A DNA stretch of 64,000 nt from an uncultured Prevotella sp. (GCA_946614435.1 CAMOGW010000008.1:17675-81674); one strand, 5' to 3'. Shown: positions 16,627 to 25,929, numbered from the stretch's first letter. Notes: a model not told the origin generated them from the sequence alone. Program-made: numbers and translations.

Positions 16627-17766
16627 TTATTTCACGATTCCCTTTTCGAGATATTCTGCCAGATTGGTGCGCACTTTGGCTGCTACGCCTTCGGCTGCCA
16701 CCTTGGCCATGTCGCTCTCGACCATAATCTTCACCAGTTCTTCGAATGAAGTCTTGTTCGGATTCCAACCTAACTTGGCCTTGGCCTTCGTGGGATCGCC
16801 CCAGAGGTTGACCACATCGGTGGGGCGGTAGAAGTCGGGAGACACTTCGACGAGCACCTTTCCTTCCAGCGATTCACCCGCTTTTGAGGCTTGACAGTTC
16901 CTTTCGTCTTTCACGCATACGCCAATCTCGCTTGCACCTTCGCCACGGAATTCAAGTTCGATACCTACGTGTTTGAAAGCATAGTAGCAGAACTCGCGTA
17001 CAGAGTGCTGAATCCCCGTCGCAATAACAAAGTCATCGGGCTTGTCTTGCTGTAGAATGAGCCACATGCATTCCACGTAGTCCTTGGCATAGCCCCAGTC
17101 GCGTAGTGAGCTGAGGTTGCCCAGATAGAGCTTGTTCTGCAGTCCCTGATGGATGCGTGCAGCCGCCAATGTGATCTTACGGGTGACGAAGGTCTCGCCA
17201 CGGCGCTCACTCTCGTGGTTGAACAGAATGCCCGAGCAGCAGTACATGTTGTAAGCCTCGCGATATTCCTTCACAATCCAGAAGCCATACTGCTTGGCTA
17301 CGGCGTATGGAGAGTAGGGGTGGAACGGCGTGTTCTCATTCTGCGGAACCTCTTCCACCTTGCCATAGAGCTCTGAAGTAGATGCCTGATAGATGCGGCA
17401 GGTATCTGACAATCCCAGTTGGCGAACGGCTTCAAGAATGCGCAGCACACCCACAGCATCAACGTCGGCTGTGAACTCAGGCGAGTCGAAACTCACCTGC
17501 ACATGGCTCTGTGCAGCCAGATTATATATTTCGGTGGGGCGCACTTTGCCAATGACGCCCAAGATAGACATAGAGTCGCCCATATCTGCATAGTGCAGGT
17601 GAAAGTTGGGCTTGCCTTCAAGATGGGCAATGCGTTCACGATAGTCAACGGATGAGCGGCGGATCGTGCCGTGTACCTCATAACCTTTCTCCAACAGGAG
17701 CTCAGCCAGATAGGAACCGTCCTGACCAGTGATGCCCGTAATGAGGGCAATGTTTTTCTTTTCCAT
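16627..17766 (-). CDS. gmd: GDP-mannose 4,6-dehydratase
   Basis: A 379-residue dehydratase converting GDP-D-mannose to GDP-4-keto-6-deoxy-D-mannose, the first committed step to GDP-L-fucose. It shows the Rossmann loop [20 protein letters not shown] (about 10-29), the RRSS nucleotide-binding motif, the catalytic [12 protein letters not shown] and the block [17 protein letters not shown]. Its ATG overlaps the stop codon of manC by one base (TAATG), giving translational coupling, and fcl follows after 10 bases. Fucosylated surface polysaccharides or glycoproteins are the likely users in Bacteroidota. Confidence 0.95.
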   Translation of the reverse strand: MEKKNIALITGITGQDGSYLAELLLEKGYEVHGTIRRSSVDYRERIAHLEGKPNFHLHYADMGDSMSILGVIGKVRPTEIYNLAAQSHVQVSFDSPEFTADVDAVGVLRILEAVRQLGLSDTCRIYQASTSELYGKVEEVPQNENTPFHPYSPYAVAKQYGFWIVKEYREAYNMYCCSGILFNHESERRGETFVTRKITLAAARIHQGLQNKLYLGNLSSLRDWGYAKDYVECMWLILQQDKPDDFVIATGIQHSVREFCYYAFKHVGIELEFRGEGASEIGVCVKDERNCQASKAGESLEGKVLVEVSPDFYRPTDVVNLWGDPTKAKAKLGWNPNKTSFEELVKIMVESDMAKVAAEGVAAKVRTNLAEYLEKGIVK

Positions 17767-18833
17767 TAGTTTTCTTCGCTAAATTGTTTAATACGTTGTT
17801 CCTCTGAGAGTTTGCAGATGAGCAGCGTGTCATCGTGCTCAGCCACGATGTAGCCGTCCAGTCCTTGCACCACGACCTTCTTCTCTTGGGCAGTGTGTAC
17901 CATGCAGTTGTGACATTCAAACAGCTGCACGTCCTGGCCGATGGCAGCATTGCCGTAGAGGTCGCGTTTGCTCTGGGTCTGCAGTGAGCCCCAAGTTCCC
18001 AAGTCGCTCCATCCGAAGTCGGCAGGACAAACGAAAATCTCATCGGCCTTCTCCATGATGGCATAATCGACCGATATGTTTTCGCAAGTGGGGAACTTCT
18101 GATTTACAACCTCTTGCTCCTTAGGAGTGCCGTAGCTGGGCAGCATGCTTTCGAAGATCTTAGCCAGCTTGGGCTGATACATTCGGAAGGCATTGACGAT
18201 GGTGTTCACGTTCCAGATGAAGATGCCAGCATTCCAGAAATAGTTGTTCTGCTTGATATATTCTTCAGCCGTAGCCAGATCGGGCTTTTCGCGGAACGAG
18301 TCAACACGGAAGATGCCCTTGTTCCGCAGTGAGGGCGCTGCCAGGTTGGCCTGAATGTAGCCATATCCTGTTTCGGGACGCGACGGTTTCATGCCCAGCG
18401 TGATGATGGCATCAGTATCGCAGGTAAACTTCATGCAGTCATTGATGACGCGCTGAAACTCCTGCACGTTCATCACGATATGATCAGAAGGGGTCACCAC
18501 AATATTTGCCTTTGGGTCCTTCTTCTTGATGCGCCACGACACGTAGGCAATACAAGGAGCGGTGTTGCGTCGGCATGGTTCACAGAGAATGTTCGTCTCT
18601 GGCATGCCGGGCAGTTGAGCCTTCACAATGTCGGCATATTTCTCATTGGTCACCACCCAGATGTTTTCAGGGGCAACCAAGTCGCCGAAGCGTTCTACAG
18701 TTAACTGAAGGAGTGTCTTGCCGACTCCAAGTACGTCGATGAATTGTTTCGGTTGTTCGGGGGTGCTCATGGGCCAGAAACGACTTCCCACGCCACCTGC
18801 CATAATAACCAGATGATTGTTAATTCGAGCCAT
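17766..18833 (-). CDS. manC: Mannose-1-phosphate guanylyltransferase
   Basis: A 355-residue nucleotidyltransferase that makes GDP-mannose from mannose-1-phosphate and GTP. The signature [10 protein letters not shown] (about 12-21) is followed by [25 protein letters not shown] and [10 protein letters not shown]. It is the single-domain form, lacking the fused isomerase half of bifunctional enzymes. The open frame runs to 18959, but [14 protein letters not shown] at 18833 is the usual start, and the promoter box at 18867-18860 lies inside the longer frame. It is the first gene of the GDP-fucose operon. Confidence 0.93.
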   Translation of the reverse strand: MARINNHLVIMAGGVGSRFWPMSTPEQPKQFIDVLGVGKTLLQLTVERFGDLVAPENIWVVTNEKYADIVKAQLPGMPETNILCEPCRRNTAPCIAYVSWRIKKKDPKANIVVTPSDHIVMNVQEFQRVINDCMKFTCDTDAIITLGMKPSRPETGYGYIQANLAAPSLRNKGIFRVDSFREKPDLATAEEYIKQNNYFWNAGIFIWNVNTIVNAFRMYQPKLAKIFESMLPSYGTPKEQEVVNQKFPTCENISVDYAIMEKADEIFVCPADFGWSDLGTWGSLQTQSKRDLYGNAAIGQDVQLFECHNCMVHTAQEKKVVVQGLDGYIVAEHDDTLLICKLSEEQRIKQFSEEN

Positions 18834-18859
18834 AGTGCGTTCTTTTTTTAAATAATCTG

Positions 18860-18867
18860 CAAAGGTA
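18860..18867 (-). promoter_or_regulatory. Promoter -7 box of the manC-gmd-fcl operon
   Basis: TACCTTTG on the minus strand, 27 bases before the ATG at 18833. Confidence 0.55.
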
Positions 18868-18992
18868 AGGAAAAAAGGTGAAAAAAGCAAATAAAATGTT
18901 GTTTTTCGCTTACAATCTTTAAATATGTCAAAAAGAAAGCTCCTTTTGTGGAAACACACTGCAAAATGAAGCCTGATTCATAGAATAAGTAT

Positions 18993-19000
18993 TACCTTTG
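18993..19000 (+). promoter_or_regulatory. Promoter -7 box of the 19.0-kb membrane protein gene
   Basis: TACCTTTG on the plus strand, 46 bases before the ATG at 19046. Confidence 0.5.
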
Positions 19001-19045
19001 CGACATAAATAAGAGAACCATAACCATCAAGCCATTAAAAAAATT

Positions 19046-19786
19046 ATGGAACGTTTATTATATGTCGCAACGCTCCTTGCCACGGGTGTACTCAATATGC
19101 TGATAGCCATTTTCCTGCTGAAGGACAGCAAGCACTATCGTGAACAGAAAGACTATTATCGTGCCCGTATCCTCACTATTGTCTGGCTATTTGCGTTTGG
19201 TATAGGTTATCTGGTGCATGCCGTTTTTCAGTGGCGCTTCACATGGCCCACTGCGGCATCGGCACTTACTGCTTCCTACTTCCATATCGGGGCCGTCTGT
19301 TTCAGTTGGGGCTATACGCCGCTTCTTGATCCTACATATTTCACGAAGAAGATTGTGGTGCGCGACAGCGTTCTGTTGGCCGTCGGATTGATTGTTTACT
19401 GGACGGCAGCCCTGCTTCGAGTATATGCACCGTTCTATTCACTTTTCTCATTTCTCTTTTTCTTCATCTATGCTTTCATCGTGGCTTACACCTTCTATAC
19501 CACATTTAACCGTGTGAGCTATCGGCGTATCAGAATGGGGGCGGGTAGCATAAGTGGATTCATCCAGTGGATGCAAATCTGTTGTGACCTGATTGTGCTC
19601 TTCGGCATTGGCAGCGTTGCCATCACGGCTGCATTCCATACCGAGGTCATTCCGTTCTGTCTGCTATTGATTGCAGGTTTCGGAATGTTCGCCTATATTG
19701 CTTATTCCATTGATAAGTATGGCCCCGTTATTACGAAAAGCGCATCCCATCCGATTTCCCATTCTACATCCCATTTGAGAGTATAA
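19046..19786 (+). CDS. Polytopic membrane protein of unknown function
   Basis: A 246-residue protein with about six or seven hydrophobic helices: residues 4-25, 42-62, 72-92, 108-128, 132-150, 178-200 and 203-222. Short charged loops carry YREQKDYYRARIL and FNRVSYRRIRMG. No enzymatic motif is seen. The topology resembles membrane sensor modules found at the N-terminus of some Bacteroidota regulators, but no kinase or DNA-binding domain follows here. It is a single gene between the manC operon (divergent) and dedA (convergent); a palindromic repeat lies just after its stop. I do not recognise the family. Confidence 0.65.
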   Translation: MERLLYVATLLATGVLNMLIAIFLLKDSKHYREQKDYYRARILTIVWLFAFGIGYLVHAVFQWRFTWPTAASALTASYFHIGAVCFSWGYTPLLDPTYFTKKIVVRDSVLLAVGLIVYWTAALLRVYAPFYSLFSFLFFFIYAFIVAYTFYTTFNRVSYRRIRMGAGSISGFIQWMQICCDLIVLFGIGSVAITAAFHTEVIPFCLLLIAGFGMFAYIAYSIDKYGPVITKSASHPISHSTSHLRV

Positions 19787-19803
19787 TTGCCACTATAAGA
19801 AAG

Positions 19804-19893
19804 TTTGCAAAACATCTGCTCCATCTGCTCCGCCTGTTATCGCTTTGATAGTCAGGATTTTAAGTTAGTTGCAGATGGGAGCAGATGTTTTTA
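19804..19893. repeat. CATCTGCTCC palindromic element, copy C
   Basis: The left arm CATCTGCTCCATCTGCTCC (19813-19831) pairs with GCAGATGGGAGCAGATG (19871-19887). The flanks GCAAAA and TTTTT are as in copy A near 3.9 kb. It fills the gap between two convergent genes and may work as a bidirectional terminator there. Confidence 0.7.
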
Positions 19894-19909
19894 TCTGTCA
19901 CCAGCCAAT

Positions 19910-20521
19910 TTACTTCTTCACGTACTTCTTTCCTACGAAGTAGAGAATGACGAGGGCGACGAGGGCGAGGATGCCGAAGACGATGTAGTGGTTGTACTGC
20001 TCGATGGTAGCTTCGAGCTGGTCTTCGGGCACGACGGCATGCAGATACCAGCCCATTGCGGCAAGGGTGGCGTGCCATGCACCTGCACCCAGAGTGGTGT
20101 AGAGCAGGAACTTCCAGTAGTTCATGCGGGCCAGACCGGCAGGGAGGGAGATGAGGTGACGAATGCCGGGAATGAGACGGCCCGTGAGGGTGGCCACAAT
20201 GCCGTGGTCGTCAAAGTAGCGCTCGCTCTTCTCCACTTTCTCCTGATTGAGCAGGCACATCTTGCCCCATTTGCTGTTGGCAAATTTATAGATGACAGGA
20301 CGGCCCACATAGAGGGCCACGAAATAGTTGATGGAAGCACCGAGGTCGGCTCCAATCGTAGCGAAGAGTACAACCAGGAGCACGTTGAGACTGCCGCCGG
20401 CAGCATGATAGGCAGCCGGAGCCACCACGAGTTCGGAAGGTACGGGGATAACGGTACTCTCCAGCAGCATGAGCAGCAGGATGGTGCCGTAGTTGAGGTT
20501 GCTAAGCAATGAGGAAATCAT
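19910..20521 (-). CDS. DedA-family membrane protein
   Basis: A 203-residue integral membrane protein of the DedA/VTT family. The re-entrant-loop motifs are visible: ESTVIPVPSELVVAPAAYHA (about 20-39), GASINYFVALYVGRP, and the GRLIPGIRHLISLPAGLARM block with the conserved GR...PGxR. Related proteins act in lipid-carrier (undecaprenyl phosphate) or phospholipid recycling and envelope homeostasis. It is the last gene of the glnS-TPR-dedA run, 34 bases after the TPR gene. Confidence 0.88.
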   Translation of the reverse strand: MISSLLSNLNYGTILLLMLLESTVIPVPSELVVAPAAYHAAGGSLNVLLVVLFATIGADLGASINYFVALYVGRPVIYKFANSKWGKMCLLNQEKVEKSERYFDDHGIVATLTGRLIPGIRHLISLPAGLARMNYWKFLLYTTLGAGAWHATLAAMGWYLHAVVPEDQLEATIEQYNHYIVFGILALVALVILYFVGKKYVKK

Positions 20522-20555
20522 AAATGTTAAGTGTTCTGTTTTTTTTTATCGAGTT

Positions 20556-22004
20556 TCAGTCTTCTCTGAGTTTTTCTTTCACGTAGTCGTAGTATTTCTC
20601 TGGTTGAAGCTCGGCGGGGAAGAGGTGGTTGAGCACCATGCGGCACTCAGTGGGATTCACCTCGCAGGCTTTCTTGAGATATGTCAGATATTCGTCATAA
20701 CGCTTCAGGTCGTGACAGCACAGTGCCATGTAGGCATAGCCCTCGTTGTTGCTCTCTTCGGCTATCTGGAAGAAGCGGAGCAGCATGTTGTAGGTGGCCT
20801 CCAAGTATTTGTTGTCGTAGAGTGAAACAATGACGCGCAGGAGCGTCTGCGTGGCATTGTCACTGTTGACGACGGCATTGCGGAACATGTCCTCGGCCTC
20901 GTCCAGTCTGCCTGCTGCGAGATAAACGTGCCCCTTGATGACCATGATCTGCACGTGGTCGCAGTCCATCTTATCGGTCTCGTCCAGGTATTGCAGTGCC
21001 TTGTCGGTCTCGTTGCGCTCGCTGTAGGCGAAGGCCAACTCTTGGTAAATGTCGGGTAGATAGCGTGACAGCTCGTCCATGTCGTTGCCGGCATTCTGCC
21101 GGGCCACCTCCTCGCCGTGTTGCAGTAGTGTGATGGCCTCGTCGGTCAGCCCCACGTTGATGAGGCATGTGCCTTCGTGCAGGATGGCAAACTCGTCGTT
21201 GGGCACCTGTTCGAGATAGCGGTGATAGTATTCGCGTGCCTCTTCGTAGTTGTTCAGCCGGTACAGGCCGTTGGCCTTGGCAATGAGGCCCTCCGGGTCC
21301 TTGGGGTCGATGGCGATGGCATACTCGCTGCTCTGAATGGCGTTGGAATAGTCTTCGTTCATGAACTGTGCCGAGGCCAGTGCGTTCCAGTATCGTTTCT
21401 GAAAGGGATCGGTATCGATGAGCTCGTTGAACAGCTTCTCTGAGTCCTTGTATTTGCCAAGTCCGAAGAGGGTGCGCGCCATGATTTCCTTGAATTCAGG
21501 CGTGTCCTCATATCGTGCGCGGTTCATCCACTCCATAGCCTTGTCGCTCTGTCCGTAGTCCGAGTAGATGTTGGCCACGTCAACCACAAAGTCCTGATAT
21601 TCCTCGGCAGGCACTTTCTTAAACTCCTCGCGAAAGTAGTCGTCGGCTTCCTGTATGCGTCCTTCTACGATGAGAATCTCGCCACGGTCGTAGATGTAGT
21701 CGGGCTCGTTTTTCTCTACAATCTGGTCGAGCAGTTGCCAGGCTCGTTGGGTATCGCCGTTGTAGAGCGCCTCGTGTATGCGATAGGTGAGGGGAGCGAT
21801 AGCTCCGGGCGACAAGCTCAGTGCCAGCTGAATGGCCGACTCTGCCTCTTCGGGATGCTCCGTCATTTGGTAGTAGTCGGCTATTTCGGCCAGCTCGTCG
21901 GCATCCATGAACACGGGTTGCCCCGTGCTCACAGCTGTCTCGTATTCAGCGAGCAACTCGCGAAACTCGTCGCTGTCGAAGTATTCGTCACCTGTCTTTT
22001 TCAA
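20556..22004 (-). CDS. TPR-repeat protein (TTG start)
   Basis: A 482-residue soluble protein made almost wholly of tetratricopeptide-like helices from about residue 40 to the end; recurrent A/L-rich 34-residue units include YRLNNYEEAREYYHRYLEQV and YLAAGRLDEAEDMFRNAV. No signal peptide or enzyme motif is seen, so a scaffold or chaperone role is likely. The predicted start is TTG at 22004, overlapping the TGA of glnS by four bases (TTGA). The frame has a stop 14 codons further up and no ATG before residue 33, so TTG with translational coupling is the simplest reading. Confidence 0.8.
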   Translation of the reverse strand: MKKTGDEYFDSDEFRELLAEYETAVSTGQPVFMDADELAEIADYYQMTEHPEEAESAIQLALSLSPGAIAPLTYRIHEALYNGDTQRAWQLLDQIVEKNEPDYIYDRGEILIVEGRIQEADDYFREEFKKVPAEEYQDFVVDVANIYSDYGQSDKAMEWMNRARYEDTPEFKEIMARTLFGLGKYKDSEKLFNELIDTDPFQKRYWNALASAQFMNEDYSNAIQSSEYAIAIDPKDPEGLIAKANGLYRLNNYEEAREYYHRYLEQVPNDEFAILHEGTCLINVGLTDEAITLLQHGEEVARQNAGNDMDELSRYLPDIYQELAFAYSERNETDKALQYLDETDKMDCDHVQIMVIKGHVYLAAGRLDEAEDMFRNAVVNSDNATQTLLRVIVSLYDNKYLEATYNMLLRFFQIAEESNNEGYAYMALCCHDLKRYDEYLTYLKKACEVNPTECRMVLNHLFPAELQPEKYYDYVKEKLRED

Positions 22005-23788
22005 CTCTTCAGTCCTACGGTTTTGTTAAACACCAGATGGTCGGGTGTCGATACGGGGTCAACGTTGAAGTAGCCGATGCGCTGGAACTGCAGGTAGCTG
22101 AGTGGCTTCATCGTGGCAGCGAAGGGCTCTACGTAGCATTCGCTGAGCACATGCAGCGAGTCGGGATTGATGATTTGCTTCATGGCTGTCACGGCATCGC
22201 ACTGCTGCTCCTCGCGAATGGCAGCCATGTCGTCGCGCGGATTCTCTACCTTCCACAGACGGTCGTAGAGTCGCACTTCGGCCTTCACCGCATGAGCACA
22301 GCTCACCCAGTGGAGCGTCTTGCCCTTGATCTTGCGGTCGGCACCGGGCAGACCGCTGCGTGTCTCGGGATCGTAGGTGCAGTAGATAGTGGTCACGCGG
22401 CCCTCGCTGTCTTTGTCGCAAGGGTGCTCCTCGTTGCACTTGATGATGTAGGCATTCTTCAGTCTCACCTCTTTGCCGGGTGCCAGGCGCATGAACTTCT
22501 TCTCGGCCACCTCCTGGAAGTCGCTGCGCTCAATCCAGAGCTCGCGGCTGAACTCGATGGTGTGTGTGCCGTCGGCCTCGTTTTCAGGATTATTGATAGC
22601 CGTGAGCTGTTCCACCTGTCCCTCGGGATAGTTGGTGATGACCACTTTCACGGGGTCGAGCACAGCCGAAACGCGGATGGCTCGCGCGTTCAGGTCGTCG
22701 CGCACCACGCTCTCGAGCAGCGCCATGTCGTTCAGTGCGTCGAGCTTGGTGTAGCCAATCTTGTCGATGAACTTCACAATGCTTTCGGGCGAGTAGCCAC
22801 GACGGCGGAATCCGCAGATAGTGGGCATGCGGGGATCGTCCCATCCGCTCACCATGCCGTTCTGTACGAGAGCTAGCAGGTTGCGCTTCGACATGAGCGT
22901 GTAGTTCAGGTTCAGCTTGTTGAACTCCGTCTGTCGGGGGCCGGAGTAAGTGGAGAGCTGGGCATTGAGCGTTGCGAGCTTGCTGCCGCTCTCGGCATCC
23001 TTGCCGCAGTCGGCAATCCACTCGCGCATCCAGCCTACGAACAGGTCGTAGAGGGGGCGGTGCTCCACAAACTCTAGCGTGCACCACGAGTGGGTCACGC
23101 CCTCCAGATAGTCGCTCTGTCCGTGGGTGAAGTCATACATGGGGTAGGCATTCCACTTCGTACCCGTCTTCACGTGGGGAATGTTCAGCACGCGATAGAG
23201 CAGGGGGTCGCGAAACAGCATGTTGGGATGCGCCATGTCAATCTTGGCGCGGAGCACCAGCGTGCCCGGCTCGCATTTTCCGCTGTTCATGAACTCAAAT
23301 AGGCGCAGATTTTCTTCTGTGGGGCGGTCGCGATAGGGGCTGTTGGTGCCGGGCGAAGTGGTAGTGCCCTTCTGCTGGGCTATCACTTCGGCGCTCTGCT
23401 CGTCAACATAGGCGCGTCCCTGCTTGATGAGCCACACGGCAAAGTCCCACAGCTGCTGGAAGTAGTCGGAGGCATAATACACGTTGGCCCACTCGAAGCC
23501 CAGCCACTTGATGTCCTGTTCTATGTTCTCTATATATTCCGTGTCCTCCTTCACGGGGTTGGTGTCGTCGAAGCGCAGGTTGCACACGCCGCCGTATTTC
23601 TTGGCTAGTCCGAAGTCGATGGCAATCGCCTTGGCGTGTCCGATGTGCAGGTAGCCGTTAGGTTCAGGTGGGAATCGCGTCTGAATACGTCCGCCGTTCT
23701 TGCCGGCAGCCAGATCGTCAATCACTATCTGTTCAACGAAGCTCACAGACTTCTTCTCCTCGCTCTCATTTGTCGCTTTTTCAGTCAT
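22001..23788 (-). CDS. glnS: Glutaminyl-tRNA synthetase
   Basis: A 595-residue class I aminoacyl-tRNA synthetase charging tRNA-Gln. The HIGH motif is in PPEPNGYLHIGHAKAI (about 41-56), the KMSKS equivalent is LMSKRNL, and between them are NLRFDDTNPVKEDTEY and GWDDPRMPTICGFRRRGY. The C-terminal anticodon-binding beta-barrels follow. Length and motifs match bacterial GlnRS. It is the first gene of an operon, with promoter TAACTTTG 30 bases upstream. Confidence 0.95.
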   Translation of the reverse strand: MTEKATNESEEKKSVSFVEQIVIDDLAAGKNGGRIQTRFPPEPNGYLHIGHAKAIAIDFGLAKKYGGVCNLRFDDTNPVKEDTEYIENIEQDIKWLGFEWANVYYASDYFQQLWDFAVWLIKQGRAYVDEQSAEVIAQQKGTTTSPGTNSPYRDRPTEENLRLFEFMNSGKCEPGTLVLRAKIDMAHPNMLFRDPLLYRVLNIPHVKTGTKWNAYPMYDFTHGQSDYLEGVTHSWCTLEFVEHRPLYDLFVGWMREWIADCGKDAESGSKLATLNAQLSTYSGPRQTEFNKLNLNYTLMSKRNLLALVQNGMVSGWDDPRMPTICGFRRRGYSPESIVKFIDKIGYTKLDALNDMALLESVVRDDLNARAIRVSAVLDPVKVVITNYPEGQVEQLTAINNPENEADGTHTIEFSRELWIERSDFQEVAEKKFMRLAPGKEVRLKNAYIIKCNEEHPCDKDSEGRVTTIYCTYDPETRSGLPGADRKIKGKTLHWVSCAHAVKAEVRLYDRLWKVENPRDDMAAIREEQQCDAVTAMKQIINPDSLHVLSECYVEPFAATMKPLSYLQFQRIGYFNVDPVSTPDHLVFNKTVGLKS

Positions 23789-23817
23789 ATCCGTATATGT
23801 TTGTTTGTTTTAGGGTG

Positions 23818-23825
23818 CAAAGTTA
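23818..23825 (-). promoter_or_regulatory. Promoter -7 box of the glnS operon
   Basis: TAACTTTG on the minus strand, 30 bases before the ATG at 23788. Confidence 0.55.
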
Positions 23826-23918
23826 ATCATTTTATTTGAGAAAAAGTAAATGTATGGTAAATTATTTCTTTGTTGTCTTTTCAGCATTGTTCTGAGCATT
23901 GTTCCGAGTTTTGGACGC

Positions 23919-24020
23919 TGAAATCATCTGCTCCGTCTGCTCCTCATCTGCTCCGTTTGTAAGTATCAGTAGGTCAGATGGTTGCAGATAGGGGAGCAGA
24001 TGGAGCAGATGAATTGCAAA
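23919..24020. repeat. CATCTGCTCC palindromic element, copy D
   Basis: The left side holds three CTGCTCC steps (CATCTGCTCCGTCTGCTCC from 23925, then TCATCTGCTCC to 23954). The right side is GGGGAGCAGATGGAGCAGAT plus G (to 24011). The inner sequence GGTTGCAGAT matches copies B and C. It lies between the glnS promoter and the second 22-bp array. Confidence 0.7.
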
Positions 24021-24054
24021 AATATATAGAAGAGAGTGAGTAGATGATTGAAGC

Positions 24055-24247
24055 GTTCAGAAACGATCATCTCACCGTTCAGAACGAATCGCCTCATTGT
24101 TTAGTTTAGATCGCTTCACCGTTTAGTTTAGATGGCATCACAATCTAGGCTAAATCGTGTCACGAGTTAGGTTCAATCGCGTCATTATTTAGCCTAAATT
24201 GCGCCATGGTTCAGGAGAGATCGCGTCGTGAAACAGCCTGAACAGGC
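24055..24247. repeat. Degenerate 22-bp tandem repeat array, copy 2
   Basis: Eight consecutive units of exactly 22 bases start at 24055, 24077, 24099, 24121, 24143, 24165, 24187 and 24209, followed by a partial ninth. Representative units start GTTTAGTTTAGATCGCTTCA and AGTTAGGTTCAATCGCGTCA; the consensus is roughly RTTTAGNYTARATCGCGTCA plus two variable bases. It is related to the array at 4.1 kb (14 of 22 identities between the best units) and again follows a CATCTGCTCC palindrome. With copy D it fills the 470-bp gap between glnS and the sensor kinase gene. Confidence 0.75.
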
Positions 24248-24258
24248 AGCTCGGCAGT

Positions 24259-25185
24259 TTATTGTTTTTTCTGGATTGAAAACTCGAATGTGAGGCCTCC
24301 TGTTTCGGGGGTGCTGACCGTGATGTTCCCACCATGCAGCACCACGGCATTCTTAACAATGGAGAGACCAAGGCCCGTTCCACCCATGTCTCGGCTGCGA
24401 CCTTTGTCAATGCGATAGAAACGCTCAAAGATGCGGGGCAGGTGTTCAGCTGGGATGCCGATGCCGTTGTCTCTGAATGTAAACTGCCAAAAGTCGGGGC
24501 GTTGTTGGGCAGAAATCTCGATGGTAGTGCCCTGCCCGGCATAGTTGATGGCATTGTCCATCAGATTTCGGAAAATACTGTAGAGCAGCGAATAGTTGCC
24601 CTGAACGATGATGTCTTGTGGCAGATAGTTGCGCAATGTCATTTGCCGATGCTCCAAGGCGATGGCTGTTTCTTGTGCAATGTCGGCAAAGAGAATGGCG
24701 ATGTTGACGCGCTCCTTCGTAATCAGGTCTTTGGCATAATCCATTCGGTTCAGGGTGGAAATGTCCTGTAGCAATGTCGCCAGTCGATGGGCCTGTGCGT
24801 TGGTGCGGATGATGAACTGATGCTTCACCTCTTCCGTGATGTTTTGACTCTCCAGAATGGTGTCAGTGTAACCGAGGATGCTGGCCACGGGCGTTTTCAG
24901 TTCGTGGGCGATGTTCTGAGTCAGTTCGCGGCGCATGCGGTTTTCCTTCTCCGCCTGTTCGCGGCTGATGCGCTCGTCCATCCGCTTGGCGTAGCGAAAC
25001 AGCAGGAAGCCAAGCCCTGCCATTACGATGAGCGAAAAAAGCAGCAAGTGCCAGTCGCTGACCTCATTGAACGGCATGATGAATTTGCGGTCGTAGTCCT
25101 CGAAAACTATAAAGATGGTGGCATACGCCAGATACACAGCCATCACGCTGAGCCACATCTTCTGTCCTTCAGATAGCTTCTTCAT
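24259..25185 (-). CDS. Membrane sensor histidine kinase (PhoR-like)
   Basis: A 308-residue kinase with two membrane helices (about 10-28 and 45-64) separated by a very short loop, then a HisKA domain with phosphoacceptor His94 in NIAHELKTPV, and a HATPase domain with N-box NLMDNAINYA, DNGIGIP and GGTGLGLSIV. Its ATG overlaps the stop of the response regulator by four bases, so the two form a pair. The phosphate-transporter gene immediately upstream suggests a phosphate-starvation (Pho) system. The tiny periplasmic loop argues against direct ligand binding and suits sensing through a transporter partner. Confidence 0.88.
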   Translation of the reverse strand: MKKLSEGQKMWLSVMAVYLAYATIFIVFEDYDRKFIMPFNEVSDWHLLLFSLIVMAGLGFLLFRYAKRMDERISREQAEKENRMRRELTQNIAHELKTPVASILGYTDTILESQNITEEVKHQFIIRTNAQAHRLATLLQDISTLNRMDYAKDLITKERVNIAILFADIAQETAIALEHRQMTLRNYLPQDIIVQGNYSLLYSIFRNLMDNAINYAGQGTTIEISAQQRPDFWQFTFRDNGIGIPAEHLPRIFERFYRIDKGRSRDMGGTGLGLSIVKNAVVLHGGNITVSTPETGGLTFEFSIQKKQ

Positions 25186-25913
25186 TTCTCGTGACCTCTT
25201 ATCTCTTCAAACGAATAGCCGAAGCCCGTGCGAGACACCAGGCAGGCGGCATAGCGGTCAAGCTTCTTGCGCAATCGGGCGATGTTCACATCCACTGTGC
25301 GCTCTGTGACTACCACATTCTTTGGCCACACGCTGTTGAGCAATTCCTGACGATTGAAGACCTGTCCGCGATGCCCGAGAAACAGTATGAGCAGTTCGTA
25401 TTCGGTGCGTGTGAGGGCGATGGGATTACCGTCGAGGCACACCGTCTTGTTGGCGGCATTCACGACCAGCCCCTCGTAAGCCAGACCTTCCTTCTGCTGG
25501 AGCGACAACGGGTAGGCTTGATTGGGCGAATGAGGGTGGGGGAGGCTTCTGCCCAAAACAGCCTTCACTCTTGCCGTCACTTCGCGAATGGAGAAAGGCT
25601 TCGTCACGTAGTCGTCGGCTCCCAGTGAGAATCCCTTTAGCGTGTCGTCTTCTGTGTCTTTCGCCGTCAGGAATATAATAGGTATATGCCGGGTCTGGTC
25701 ATCCTCTTTCAGCCGTCTGGCCAGTTCGAAGCCAGACATTCCCGGCATCATCACGTCGAGTAGCAGCAAGTCGTAGCCATTTGGTATCATCCCAAGCGCT
25801 TCTTCTGCTGAGTAGGCCGCCTCTGCCTGATAGCCAGCTGCATGGAGATTGAACAACAGAATGTCGCACAAGTCCCGTTCGTCGTCAACGACTAATATTC
25901 GTTTTTGTTCCAT
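25182..25913 (-). CDS. OmpR/PhoB-type response regulator
   Basis: A 243-residue regulator. The receiver domain has the acidic pocket D10-D11, phosphoacceptor Asp53 in LLLLDVMMPGMSG, and a conserved switch Lys in YVTKPFSIRE. The C-terminal winged helix has LTRTEYELLILFLGHRGQVF and VTERTVDVNIARLRKKL. The frame extends to 25946, but MEQKRILVVDDE at 25913 fits the family, and the -7 box at 25929-25922 leaves only a few bases of leader, so the mRNA may be nearly leaderless. It is paired with the PhoR-like kinase. Confidence 0.9.
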   Translation of the reverse strand: MEQKRILVVDDERDLCDILLFNLHAAGYQAEAAYSAEEALGMIPNGYDLLLLDVMMPGMSGFELARRLKEDDQTRHIPIIFLTAKDTEDDTLKGFSLGADDYVTKPFSIREVTARVKAVLGRSLPHPHSPNQAYPLSLQQKEGLAYEGLVVNAANKTVCLDGNPIALTRTEYELLILFLGHRGQVFNRQELLNSVWPKNVVVTERTVDVNIARLRKKLDRYAACLVSRTGFGYSFEEIRGHEK

Positions 25914-25921
25914 AGTGGTTG

Positions 25922-25929
25922 CAAAGTTA
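25922..25929 (-). promoter_or_regulatory. Promoter -7 box of the regulator-kinase pair
   Basis: TAACTTTG on the minus strand, only eight bases from the ATG at 25913, which predicts a nearly leaderless transcript. Confidence 0.45.

Noticed and set aside
19805..20512. Plus-strand 235-codon frame opposite dedA
   Set aside because: It is antisense to a clear DedA protein, contains a repeat at its start and shows no recognisable domain.
23789..24258. tRNA or other RNA gene beside glnS
   Set aside because: No cloverleaf or T-loop motif is visible; the gap is filled by the palindrome and 22-bp array.
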